A stretch of DNA of 12,610 bases from an uncultured Clostridia bacterium (lineage in GTDB: Bacteria > Bacillota_A > Clostridia > TANB77 > CAG-508). Under the pieces are notes generated by a model, which worked only from the letters and a program-made list of their open reading frames with translations, ran no database searches and was not told where the DNA came from. Shown in pieces: positions 6,156 to 12,610 of this stretch; the first letter of the stretch is position 1; each line of letters opens with the position of its first letter. The stretch covers positions 1 through 12,610 of the forward strand of contig CALXZR010000131.1 of assembly GCA_944393295.1 (NCBI GenBank), read 5' to 3'. The position numbers and the translations under genes are program-made.

Positions 6156-6701
6156 TTATTGATTATTTTCATCTGCTTTATTTTTAGAGTTATCTTCTGA
6201 ATTTTCTTCTGAATTATTTTCTGAGTTTTCTTGTGAATTTTCCTCTGAAGAATTTTCTACATTTTTTATTTCTGTTACTTCAGCTTCTTTAGCTCCTTCT
6301 GAAGCTTCTTCTTTTACTTCTACTTGAATCTCTTCTACTTTTGGTTGCTCTTTTCCGCATTTTGAACAAAATTCATCTTTTTCATCTAATTCTGCTCCGC
6401 AATTTATGCATTTTTTTATTTTCTTTAAAGCTAAAATTTCTACTTCTGCTTTTTCTATTTCCTCTTCTTCTCTAGCAATTTCTTCGCATTTTGGTCTTAT
6501 ATCATCTTTTGAAAGTTCTTCACCCTTTTTATGAGCTTCATAAACTAATTTACCAATTTCATTATATAAATTGTTTATGTTTTCTTTTGAATTACTTATT
6601 TTATTTCTCAATTTTAATTCTCCAGAAATTTGAGATGTTTTCTCTTTTGTCATTTTATATGTCTCACTTGCTTTTTTTGATAATTTGTCAAAGAAATCCA
6701 T
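6156..6701 (-). CDS. Zinc-ribbon protein with coiled-coil and acidic low-complexity tail
   Basis: The product has 181 residues. Residues 1-95 are charged and helical, with a likely coiled coil (EEIAREEEEIEKAEVEILAL, about 73-92). A zinc ribbon follows, with Cys98, Cys101, Cys112 and Cys115 in CINCG...CSKCG. From about 120 the chain is acidic, and its last 35 residues are a Ser/Asn/Glu low-complexity run (SSEENSQENSENNSEENS). There is no signal peptide or membrane helix, so a cytoplasmic protein is expected. Small zinc-ribbon proteins of this build are common in Clostridia without known function. The ATG has GGAGG 8 nt upstream. It lies 73 bp after gpsA and may be read from that operon or from its own weak promoter. 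Confidence 0.85.
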   Translation of the reverse strand: MDFFDKLSKKASETYKMTKEKTSQISGELKLRNKISNSKENINNLYNEIGKLVYEAHKKGEELSKDDIRPKCEEIAREEEEIEKAEVEILALKKIKKCINCGAELDEKDEFCSKCGKEQPKVEEIQVEVKEEASEGAKEAEVTEIKNVENSSEENSQENSENNSEENSEDNSKNKADENNQ

Positions 6702-6742
6702 ATTTTTTTCCTCCTATTCTTATATTATTTATTTCTTTTATT

Positions 6743-6772
6743 ATTTTATGTAAAATTTTATATTTTGCTCAA
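6743..6772 (-). promoter_or_regulatory. Possible promoter of the zinc-ribbon gene
   Basis: On the minus strand TTGAGC (6772-6767) and TAAAAT (6748-6743) are 18 bp apart, about 42 bp before the start at 6701. The -35 box lies just past the gpsA stop codon. Both boxes deviate from consensus in an AT-rich setting, so confidence is low. Confidence 0.3.
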
Positions 6773-6774
6773 AT

Positions 6775-7761
6775 TTATTCGTCTTTTAAAGTTCTTGTCA
6801 TTAACTGATCTACTGCATCTGTTGGTTTTAAACCATTATACAATACATTGTATACAGCTTCTACTATTGGCATTTCTATATTATATTTTTTTGATAAACT
6901 ATATGCAACATCTATATTATCTACACTTTCTATAGTCATTCCTATTTCTTTTTTGGCTTCTTCAATAGTAAATCCTTTTCCTATCATTTCTCCAGCCCTT
7001 CTATTTCTACTATGTTTACTTCCACAAGTTACAATTAAATCTCCCAAACCTGTTAAGCCATAAAAAGTTTTTTCCTCTGCCCCCATTGCAGTTCCTAGTC
7101 TTGTTATTTCTACTAATCCTCTTGTTGCTAAAGCAGCAAAGGTATTATCTCCTAAATTTAGACCAACTGCTATTCCTGCACAAAAGGCAATAATGTTTTT
7201 TAAAGCTCCACCAATTTCAACACCTTTTACATCTTTTGAACTATATATTCGAATTGTATTGCTTTTAAAAATTTCTCTAATTTTTAATATTACATCTTCA
7301 TATTCTGATGCTATTACTAAAGCTGTAGGGACATTAACAGAAACTTCTTCAGCATGACTTGGTCCAGATAAAATACCATATTCTACATTTGGTAATTCCT
7401 GCTTTATTACCTCATCTAAAGTAAGCTCTGTTTCTGGCTCAAATCCTTTTGAACACATAATAACTGGCTGATTTTCTTTTACTAAATCCTTATATTGTTT
7501 TATTGTGCTCCTTACAAATTTTGATGGAGTAACATGAAGAATTATCTGAGCGTCTTTTATTACATCTTCAAAATTATTTGATGCAATAATATTTTCTGGT
7601 AATGTAATATTAGGTAAAAATTTACATTTTTTTTCGTTATTTATAAGGTTTCTTTCATCTTCTGCAAAAGACCATATTTTTACTTGATTACCTCTATTCG
7701 CCAAATATACACTTAAAGCTATTCCCCAGCTTCCACTTCCTATAACAGCAATTTTTCTCAT
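6775..7761 (-). CDS. gpsA: Glycerol-3-phosphate dehydrogenase [NAD(P)+]
   Basis: The product has 328 residues, normal for the family. It reduces dihydroxyacetone phosphate to sn-glycerol 3-phosphate, the backbone for phospholipids, in the cytoplasm. The Rossmann dinucleotide-binding motif GSGSWG is at 8-13. The conserved SKG (104-106), the LSGPSHAEEV segment (131-140), the GGALKNIIAFCAG segment with catalytic-type Lys188, and GLGDLIVTC (238-246) with SRNRR (251-255) are all intact. The ATG lies 6 nt after the plsY stop and its AAGGAG is inside the last plsY codons, so the two are translationally linked. Its product is the acyl acceptor used by PlsY, encoded just upstream. Confidence 0.97.
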   Translation of the reverse strand: MRKIAVIGSGSWGIALSVYLANRGNQVKIWSFAEDERNLINNEKKCKFLPNITLPENIIASNNFEDVIKDAQIILHVTPSKFVRSTIKQYKDLVKENQPVIMCSKGFEPETELTLDEVIKQELPNVEYGILSGPSHAEEVSVNVPTALVIASEYEDVILKIREIFKSNTIRIYSSKDVKGVEIGGALKNIIAFCAGIAVGLNLGDNTFAALATRGLVEITRLGTAMGAEEKTFYGLTGLGDLIVTCGSKHSRNRRAGEMIGKGFTIEEAKKEIGMTIESVDNIDVAYSLSKKYNIEMPIVEAVYNVLYNGLKPTDAVDQLMTRTLKDE

Positions 7762-7767
7762 TAGTTA

Positions 7768-8398
7768 TTATTCTCCTTTTTTAAAATTTAATTTATTTTC
7801 TGTACCTGTTAGAATTCTTTTTACATTTGCTCTATGATTATATACTACAAATGCAGCAAGTAATATTCCAAAAACAATATAGTTTCCTGGCACTAAATAG
7901 TTATCTGTAATAAATATTGTAAGTACTGGAAAAAGTATTGCTGCTGAAATTGAACCTAGAGATACCATTCTAGTTAAAATCATAAGTACTAATGCAAATA
8001 CCAAACAAATTAATCCTATTTGCCAATTTAATAGTAATATTATTCCAAGACTTGTTGCAACTCCTTTTCCACCTTTAAATTTAAAAAATATAGGAAAAGT
8101 ATGTCCGAGCTACAACGCATATAGCTGCAACTTGAACCAAAATAGCTCTATTTATATCTGGTACAATATTTCCTACTATATAAGCTATTAGTATAGCTAC
8201 AACTCCTTTTAATATATCACAAACAAGTGTAATTGCGGCAGCTTTTTTTCCTACTGTTCTTAATACATTTGTTGAACCTGCATTTTTACTACCTTTTTCT
8301 CTAACATCAAAGCCTGCCATCTTTTTACTAATAATAACAGAAAAGCTAATACTTCCTATTAAATAAGCTATAATACCAATTAAAACATATGCAATCAT
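7768..8398 (-). pseudogene. plsY: Acyl-phosphate:glycerol-3-phosphate acyltransferase, interrupted by a +1 frameshift
   Basis: PlsY transfers an acyl group from acyl-phosphate to glycerol 3-phosphate to make lysophosphatidic acid at the membrane. The ATG at 8398 is preferred: it has AAGGAGAG upstream and lies 5 nt after the der stop, whereas the ATG at 8425 lies inside der. Frame one gives 96 residues with the GSKNAGSTNVLR active-site motif (about 36-47) and then goes wrong at about 8110, stopping at 8081. Dropping one base at 8110 restores LGHTFPIFFKFKGGKGVATS and continues to the end at 7768, for 209 residues in total, normal for the family, with TRMVSLGSISAAI also present. The restored frame aligns without a gap to known PlsY, so the lesion is one extra base. 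No slippery homopolymer lies at the site. The gene sits between der and gpsA, as in many Clostridia. It may be a sequencing error; as read, the protein would be cut at the second catalytic loop. Confidence 0.9.
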
Positions 8399-8402
8399 AA
8401 TT

Positions 8403-9722
8403 TTACTCTCCTTTTTCTCTAACAATTAATCTTACTGGTGTTCCTTCTAGCCCAAAATTATTTCTAAAACAATTTATTAAATATCTTTGATATGAAAAAT
8501 GGAATAATTCTTTATTGTTAACAAATATTACAAAAGTTGGTGGTCTTGTTGTAGCTTGTGTTCCATATAATATTTTTAGTCTTTTTCCTTTATCTGTTGG
8601 TGGTTGTACTACTGCAATAGCCTCGTTAATTACTTCATTAATTACAGAAGTAGATACTCTTAAAGAGTTTTGTTTATTAACCTCGTTTATCATTCCAAAT
8701 AGTTTATTTACTCTTTGACCTGTTTCTGCAGAAATAAATATTATAGGAGCATAAGTAGCATAACTAATTTTATTATATATATCTTTTTTGTAATTTTCTA
8801 GAGTTTTATTATCCTTTTCAACTGCATCCCACTTATTTACAACTATTATAATTCCTTTTCCTGCCTCGTGAGCCTCTCCAAGAATTTTAGCATCTTGATC
8901 TGTTACTCCTTCTGTTGCATCTATTAATACTAAACATACATCAGCTCTCTCTATTGCAAGTAGGGTTCTCATTACACTAAATTTTTCTATAGATTCATTT
9001 ACTTTGCTTTTCTTTCGAATACCAGCTGTATCAATAAAAATATATTTTCCAAATTCATTTTCAAATTTTGAATCTATTGCATCTCTTGTAGTTCCCGCAA
9101 TATCACTTACTATACTTCTTTGTTCTCCTAAAATTTTATTTATCAAAGAAGATTTACCTACATTTGGCTTTCCTATAATAGCAACTTTTATTTCTTCTTC
9201 AATATTTTCGTCATCTTTTTTTGGAGGTAGTTTATCATATATTTCATCTAATAAATCTCCAATTCCTATTGCATTAGCTGCAGATATTGGATGTGGATCT
9301 CCTAAACCAAGATTATAAAACTCATATAGTTCTGCCGGTGGCTCTCCATAATTATCAGATTTATTACAAACTAATATTATTGGTTTTTTAGCTTTTTTTA
9401 GCATTATGGCAATTTCTGAATCTGCTGCAGTAACACCTTGCTTAATATCTGTTATAAATAAAATTACATCGGCCACTTCAATTGCTATATTTGCTTGTTC
9501 TCTCATTTGAGAAAGAATTATATCCTCTGATTCTGGCTCTATTCCACCTGTATCTATTAAAGTAAACTCTCTATCCTTCCAAGAAGTATCTGCATATACT
9601 CTATCTCTTGTTACTCCGGGAGTATCTTCTACTATTGAAATCCTTTGCCCTACTACATAGTTGAAAAATCTAGATTTTCCCACATTAGGTTTCCCAACTA
9701 TAGCAACAATTGGTTTTGACAT
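8403..9722 (-). CDS. der: Ribosome-assembly GTPase Der (EngA)
   Basis: The 439-residue product has the tandem-GTPase architecture unique to Der, which acts in 50S ribosomal subunit assembly. The first G domain (1-165) shows GKPNVGKS (10-17), PGVTRDR (35-41), DTGG (57-60), NKSD (120-123) and SAA (147-149). The second (178-345) shows GKPNVGKS (184-191), DTAG (231-234), NKWD (296-299) and SAE (331-333). A KH-like domain fills the C-terminus (about 350-439). After the first P-loop the usual T-L-F-N reads R-F-F-N, so Arg18 replaces the common Thr; the GKS core is intact. The ATG has AAAGGAA upstream. It is the first gene of the der-plsY-gpsA operon and has a promoter at 9769-9797. Confidence 0.97.
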   Translation of the reverse strand: MSKPIVAIVGKPNVGKSRFFNYVVGQRISIVEDTPGVTRDRVYADTSWKDREFTLIDTGGIEPESEDIILSQMREQANIAIEVADVILFITDIKQGVTAADSEIAIMLKKAKKPIILVCNKSDNYGEPPAELYEFYNLGLGDPHPISAANAIGIGDLLDEIYDKLPPKKDDENIEEEIKVAIIGKPNVGKSSLINKILGEQRSIVSDIAGTTRDAIDSKFENEFGKYIFIDTAGIRKKSKVNESIEKFSVMRTLLAIERADVCLVLIDATEGVTDQDAKILGEAHEAGKGIIIVVNKWDAVEKDNKTLENYKKDIYNKISYATYAPIIFISAETGQRVNKLFGMINEVNKQNSLRVSTSVINEVINEAIAVVQPPTDKGKRLKILYGTQATTRPPTFVIFVNNKELFHFSYQRYLINCFRNNFGLEGTPVRLIVREKGE

Positions 9723-9768
9723 TTTTTATTTCCTTTCTAATATATTACTCTTCTTTTAATATTTATAT

Positions 9769-9797
9769 AGTATATAATATTTTTGCCTATTTTTCAA
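9769..9797 (-). promoter_or_regulatory. Sigma-A promoter of the der-plsY-gpsA operon
   Basis: On the minus strand TTGAAA (9797-9792) and TATACT (9774-9769) are separated by 17 bp, each with five of six consensus bases, 46 bp before the der ATG. This suggests a short 5' untranslated region of about 40 nt. Confidence 0.7.
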
Positions 9798-9841
9798 GCT
9801 TTATGGTTTTATTAATTGTTTAGTAAGTTTTTTCAAATATT

Positions 9842-11488
9842 TTAAGATATTTTATTTGATTTTCCAAAAATATAAAAAATCAATACCACAAAAGAAATTG
9901 TAGAAATTAAATTTGCAAATTTTTCTATACTTGTTCCTTCATAAGAAACTTCTATTTTTCCAGAATCATTAGCATCTAAGTAAAAACCTAAAAATCCATT
10001 TTCCGTTTCAAATTTTTCTAAATTCATTCCATCTGCTCTTACACTATAGCCTGGATAATAAATATATGGTAATTCGAATTTTGTTTTTTCTTCAAATGTT
10101 TCCACATCAGCACTATAATTATTTTTGTCTTTATTTTCATTTTCTATAATAGCTTTTCCGGATAAAACATACATTTTTTGTTCTCTTGTAGCAATATAAA
10201 ATCTTTTATTATAAGCATTTAATGGTAAATATTCTCCTTTATTTATACCTGCTGATATTTCATCTGATTTTCCAGAAATTTTTCCAAGTTCCATTTCATC
10301 TATTGGAGTTAGATAATCTGTCTTTTGAATATGTCCATTTAAAAAAGCTACATAAATAGCACAAACCCCTAGAAGTATTAAAGCTTCTTTAAATTTTAAA
10401 CTTTTTACAATTGCTCCCATATTAAGTGCACAAACTATTGTTAAGAAGAAATTAGCAATACTTAAAAATCTCCAAGGTGCACCAAGTTTTATAAATAATT
10501 TAGCAAATATTCTCCATGGAAAATATTTTGTTGCAACAAAAAAGCACAATATACAAAAGACTAAATAAAATATGTAATCTTTTCTATATTCTTTTTTTAT
10601 TGAAGCTATTGCCATTGGAGTTAATGCAAAAATTACAATTAATAATGGTCCTATTTCAAAAACATAATTTTCACCTTTAGCTGTAACAAATAATTTTCTT
10701 ATTGAAATTGCTTGCTCTATAAAATCTTCTATTTCTTCATTTGAAGGCTCATTTATTTTGTACTCAGTATTTATAGTTGCCTCTAAATAAGGTAGCCATA
10801 AACAAGCTGTAATTACCAAAATAAAGGCTAAATCTAATAAAATTTTCTGCATGCATCCATTTACTTTTAAACTGTTAAAATTCACTAACAAGTATATTAT
10901 AGATATAATAAAAACTATCCAAGCTAAAGCACTATCTGCAAAAAACAACAAGCTTATACCAATAATAAAATAATAATGTTTTTTTTCGTTATTTATAAGA
11001 TAATACGCACCTAAAAACACTAATGGAATTATTGCTAAAGCAATTTGCTCTGAAAAAGCATTTCTTACATAAATATCTGTTAAATGATATGGTAACATCA
11101 TATAAATTCCAGCAGCTAGTAGCCCTATATTGTTATTTTCTGATACTTTTTTTGCGAAATTATACATAGTTAAACCAGATAATAAAAGAATTGCTATGCA
11201 ACAAAGTTTATAGGATATTATACTATTTTTTAATACAATTTGAACAAAACTTAAAATTATATTAGAAAGATTTCCAGAAAATAAACTCCAAGAATATCCA
11301 AAACCATTTGCAAAACTTGGAACTATTTTACTAAAAATTCCATCTTCGCTTGATGCAAGACTTCTAGCTATATAATGTATTCCTTCATCTATATAGCAAT
11401 TAAAATTATTCATAAACATTGGTATAGCTATAAAAATTGTTATTATAGCAAGAATAATTATATACAATCTTTTTTTAATAGCTTTCAC
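9842..11488 (-). CDS. Polytopic membrane protein of the YfhO/PTPS-related (PF10131-like) type
   Basis: The product has 548 residues. Residues 1-390 hold about ten hydrophobic segments, the first at about 8-25. The region with GFGYSWSLFSG and the later segment LLAAGIYMMLPYHLTDIYVR match the pattern of the bacterial '6-pyruvoyl-tetrahydropterin synthase related' membrane family, which resembles GT-C glycosyltransferases. After about 390 comes an extracytoplasmic beta-type domain containing LPYIYYPGYSVRADG, also typical of YfhO-like proteins, then a last membrane helix near the end. An acidic DEG sits in the first loop (about 34-36), where GT-C enzymes carry catalytic acids. A lipid-linked sugar transfer role in the cell envelope is plausible but not shown. 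The start is GTG with GAGG upstream. It follows the dCMP deaminase gene by 31 bp. Confidence 0.75.
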   Translation of the reverse strand: MKAIKKRLYIIILAIITIFIAIPMFMNNFNCYIDEGIHYIARSLASSEDGIFSKIVPSFANGFGYSWSLFSGNLSNIILSFVQIVLKNSIISYKLCCIAILLLSGLTMYNFAKKVSENNNIGLLAAGIYMMLPYHLTDIYVRNAFSEQIALAIIPLVFLGAYYLINNEKKHYYFIIGISLLFFADSALAWIVFIISIIYLLVNFNSLKVNGCMQKILLDLAFILVITACLWLPYLEATINTEYKINEPSNEEIEDFIEQAISIRKLFVTAKGENYVFEIGPLLIVIFALTPMAIASIKKEYRKDYIFYLVFCILCFFVATKYFPWRIFAKLFIKLGAPWRFLSIANFFLTIVCALNMGAIVKSLKFKEALILLGVCAIYVAFLNGHIQKTDYLTPIDEMELGKISGKSDEISAGINKGEYLPLNAYNKRFYIATREQKMYVLSGKAIIENENKDKNNYSADVETFEEKTKFELPYIYYPGYSVRADGMNLEKFETENGFLGFYLDANDSGKIEVSYEGTSIEKFANLISTISFVVLIFYIFGKSNKIS

Positions 11489-11519
11489 TTTTTTCCTCTT
11501 TTACTTTAATATTTTCTAA

Positions 11520-12011
11520 TTAGTAATATATTTGTCCATTCAAAAACTCGTCATTTTTTATCCAATCTTCAACCTCGTAAATTTTATATACTTCTTTACT
11601 TTCTCTTACTATTACCTGCTTTATACCTGAGTTAATAATTAGTTTTCTGCACATTAGGCAAGGAGCAGCCCCCTCTTCGTATTCATTATTTTCTCTAACA
11701 CCAACTAAATATAAAGTTGAGCCTATCATTTCCTCTCTTGAAGCACATATTATTGCATTTTGTTCTGCATGTACTGATCGACATGCATCATATCCACCAT
11801 GTCTTGTATCTGGCATTAATTTTTTCTTTGTGCAATATCCTAAATCTGAACAGTTTATTCTACCTCTTGGTGCTCCGCTATATCCTGTTGCAATAATTTG
11901 ATCGTGATTTACAATAATACTTCCATATTTTTTTCTAAGACAAGTTGATCTTTCTGATACTGTTTCTGCTATATCTAAATAATAATTTATTTTATCAATT
12001 CTTTTTTCCAT
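11520..12011 (-). CDS. dCMP deaminase (ComEB family)
   Basis: The product has 163 residues. It deaminates dCMP to dUMP, feeding dTMP synthesis, in the cytoplasm. The zinc-dependent cytidine-deaminase fold is shown by HAEQNAI (81-87), with zinc ligand His81 and proton shuttle Glu83, and by PCLMC (117-121), with zinc ligands Cys118 and Cys121. The N-terminal part carries GYSGAPRG (43-50) and further cysteines (Cys54, Cys60) plus CRSVHAE, as in ComEB-type dCMP deaminases that bind an extra zinc. The TAGGAGTAAAT ribosome binding site precedes the ATG. The gene is first in a likely two-gene unit with the membrane protein downstream. ComEB is the name in Bacillus; a competence role is not implied. 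Confidence 0.93.
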   Translation of the reverse strand: MEKRIDKINYYLDIAETVSERSTCLRKKYGSIIVNHDQIIATGYSGAPRGRINCSDLGYCTKKKLMPDTRHGGYDACRSVHAEQNAIICASREEMIGSTLYLVGVRENNEYEEGAAPCLMCRKLIINSGIKQVIVRESKEVYKIYEVEDWIKNDEFLNGQIYY

Positions 12012-12105
12012 ATTTACTCCTAAAAATAAAAAATGATTTTCTTATGAATTTATAATATATGTAATTCACAAAAAAATCAATATTTTTTATAATTTCTACT
12101 ATATA

Positions 12106-12173
12106 AAACAAAAAATTGTACCATAAGTACAATTTTTAAATAAAAGCCTATAAAATTAAGTAGCTACTGCTAC
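12106..12173 (-). terminator. Intrinsic terminator of rpmF
   Basis: An 11-bp stem (12111-12121 with 12127-12137, AAAAATTGTAC/GTACAATTTTT) with a 5-nt loop is followed on the minus strand by six U. A second, smaller hairpin (GTAGC/GCTAC, 12160-12173) lies between the rpmF stop and the main stem. Confidence 0.75.
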
Positions 12174-12181
12174 ATTTCTTT

Positions 12182-12370
12182 TTAGTTGTTTTCTGCTTTT
12201 TTTGCAACTACTTCTTTTCCTGCATAATATCCGCAATTTGAGCAAACTGTATGTGGTAATACAGCTTCATGGCAATGAGGACAAGTTGCTAAATTTTTTG
12301 CTTCTATTTTCCAAGTTGATCTTTTTAAACCTGTTCTAGCTTTTGACCATCTTCTTTTTGGTTGTGCCAT
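12182..12370 (-). CDS. rpmF: Large-subunit ribosomal protein bL32
   Basis: The product has 62 residues and the typical L32 start MAQPKRRWSKARTGLKRS, a basic segment that binds 23S rRNA. A four-cysteine zinc ribbon follows: CPHC (Cys30, Cys33) and CSNC (Cys43, Cys46), so this is the zinc-binding form. A strong AGGAGGG precedes the ATG. In many bacteria rpmF follows yceD (DUF177) and precedes plsX; here it stands alone, with its own consensus promoter upstream, a terminator downstream and a divergent gene beyond the promoter. Confidence 0.97.
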   Translation of the reverse strand: MAQPKRRWSKARTGLKRSTWKIEAKNLATCPHCHEAVLPHTVCSNCGYYAGKEVVAKKAENN

Positions 12371-12442
12371 TTAAAATCCCTCCTTTAGCTTCTTTATAAA
12401 GTATATATCGAAATATAATTTTACTTTTTAAGTTACTTAAAT

Positions 12443-12471
12443 AGTATACAATCTATTTTTTAATTTGTCAA
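12443..12471 (-). promoter_or_regulatory. Strong sigma-A promoter of rpmF
   Basis: On the minus strand a perfect TTGACA (12471-12466) and TATACT (12448-12443) are 17 bp apart. The predicted start of transcription lies about 65 nt before the rpmF ATG, leaving an AT-rich leader without an obvious structure. Confidence 0.8.
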
Positions 12472-12547
12472 CATTTTTAAAGAAAATTGTTAATCCTTTT
12501 TTAAAAAGATACCTTATCATTAATAAAAAAGATTCCGATATATATTG

Positions 12548-12553
12548 TATAAT
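12548..12553 (+). promoter_or_regulatory. Possible -10 element of the right-edge gene
   Basis: TATAAT preceded by TTG, the same short context as at 5248-5256, lies upstream of an AAAGGAG at 12564-12570. The -35 region is poor. Confidence 0.35.
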
Positions 12554-12583
12554 ATCTCTTTGGAAAGGAGATGTTTTTATTAT

Positions 12584-12610
12584 ATGCATAATAAAGAGTA
12601 TGCTTTAAAA
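12584..12610 (+). CDS. Start of a plus-strand gene cut by the window edge
   Basis: ATG at 12584 opens a frame reading MHNKEYALK to the edge. AAAGGAG lies 13 nt upstream, slightly far, and a TATAAT lies before it. An ATG directly after the ribosome binding site (12571) leads to a stop after six codons and is not used. Nine residues do not allow identification. Confidence 0.4.

Noticed and set aside
8081..8425. A separate 114-residue protein starting at 8425
   Set aside because: It is the N-terminal part of plsY before the frameshift. The start at 8425 overlaps der, and the ATG at 8398 has a proper ribosome binding site.
9723..9841. Terminator after the large membrane-protein gene
   Set aside because: No stem with a following U run could be found on the minus strand here; only the der promoter is supported.
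1..12610. CRISPR array, tRNA or rRNA genes, and prophage genes
   Set aside because: No regularly spaced direct repeats, cloverleaf-like sequences, rRNA motifs or phage structural genes were seen.

Overview
The window is very AT-rich. Its genes have strong AGGAGG-type ribosome binding sites, AGA-dominated arginine codons and, in one case, a Gram-positive style lipobox. Together with the gene order der-plsY-gpsA, this points to a low-GC Firmicute, most likely an anaerobic gut-type member of the Clostridia. No species can be named from this sequence alone. Almost everything lies on the minus strand; only the left-edge Rpn fragment, a 92-residue hypothetical gene and a gene starting at the right edge are on the plus strand.

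Left part (1-5190). The 3' end of an Rpn/PDDEXK-type nuclease-transposase gene ends at a clear intrinsic terminator. It faces a two-gene minus-strand unit: a 1040-residue surface protein with an atypical prepilin N-terminus and a long leucine-rich-repeat body, followed 16 bp later by a 121-residue single-pass membrane protein. A 508-bp non-coding stretch precedes this unit and is the most interesting DNA in the window. It holds a pair of perfect 23-bp inverted repeats 133 bp apart with a promoter-like sequence between them aimed at the surface-protein gene. Downstream come a short leader ORF with a good ribosome binding site whose stop codon lies inside an intrinsic terminator, and a 13-bp hairpin just before the gene's ribosome binding site. 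I read this as a candidate phase-variable (invertible) promoter combined with an attenuator-like leader. A lipoprotein gene of unknown function lies beyond it.

Middle (5310-9797). This part holds housekeeping genes. der (ribosome-assembly GTPase), plsY and gpsA (phospholipid precursor synthesis) form a tight operon with a recognisable sigma-A promoter. They are followed by a zinc-ribbon protein gene and dtd (D-aminoacyl-tRNA deacylase). plsY is broken by a net +1 frameshift at about position 8110, inside the codons just before its conserved LGHTFP...FKGGKG motif. Because plsY is normally needed for phosphatidic acid synthesis alongside gpsA, this is either a sequence error or a real lesion.

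Right part (9842-12610). A dCMP deaminase gene (comEB type) is followed by a large polytopic membrane protein of the YfhO/PTPS-related type. rpmF (ribosomal protein L32) stands alone with its own consensus promoter and terminator. A divergent plus-strand gene starts near the right edge.
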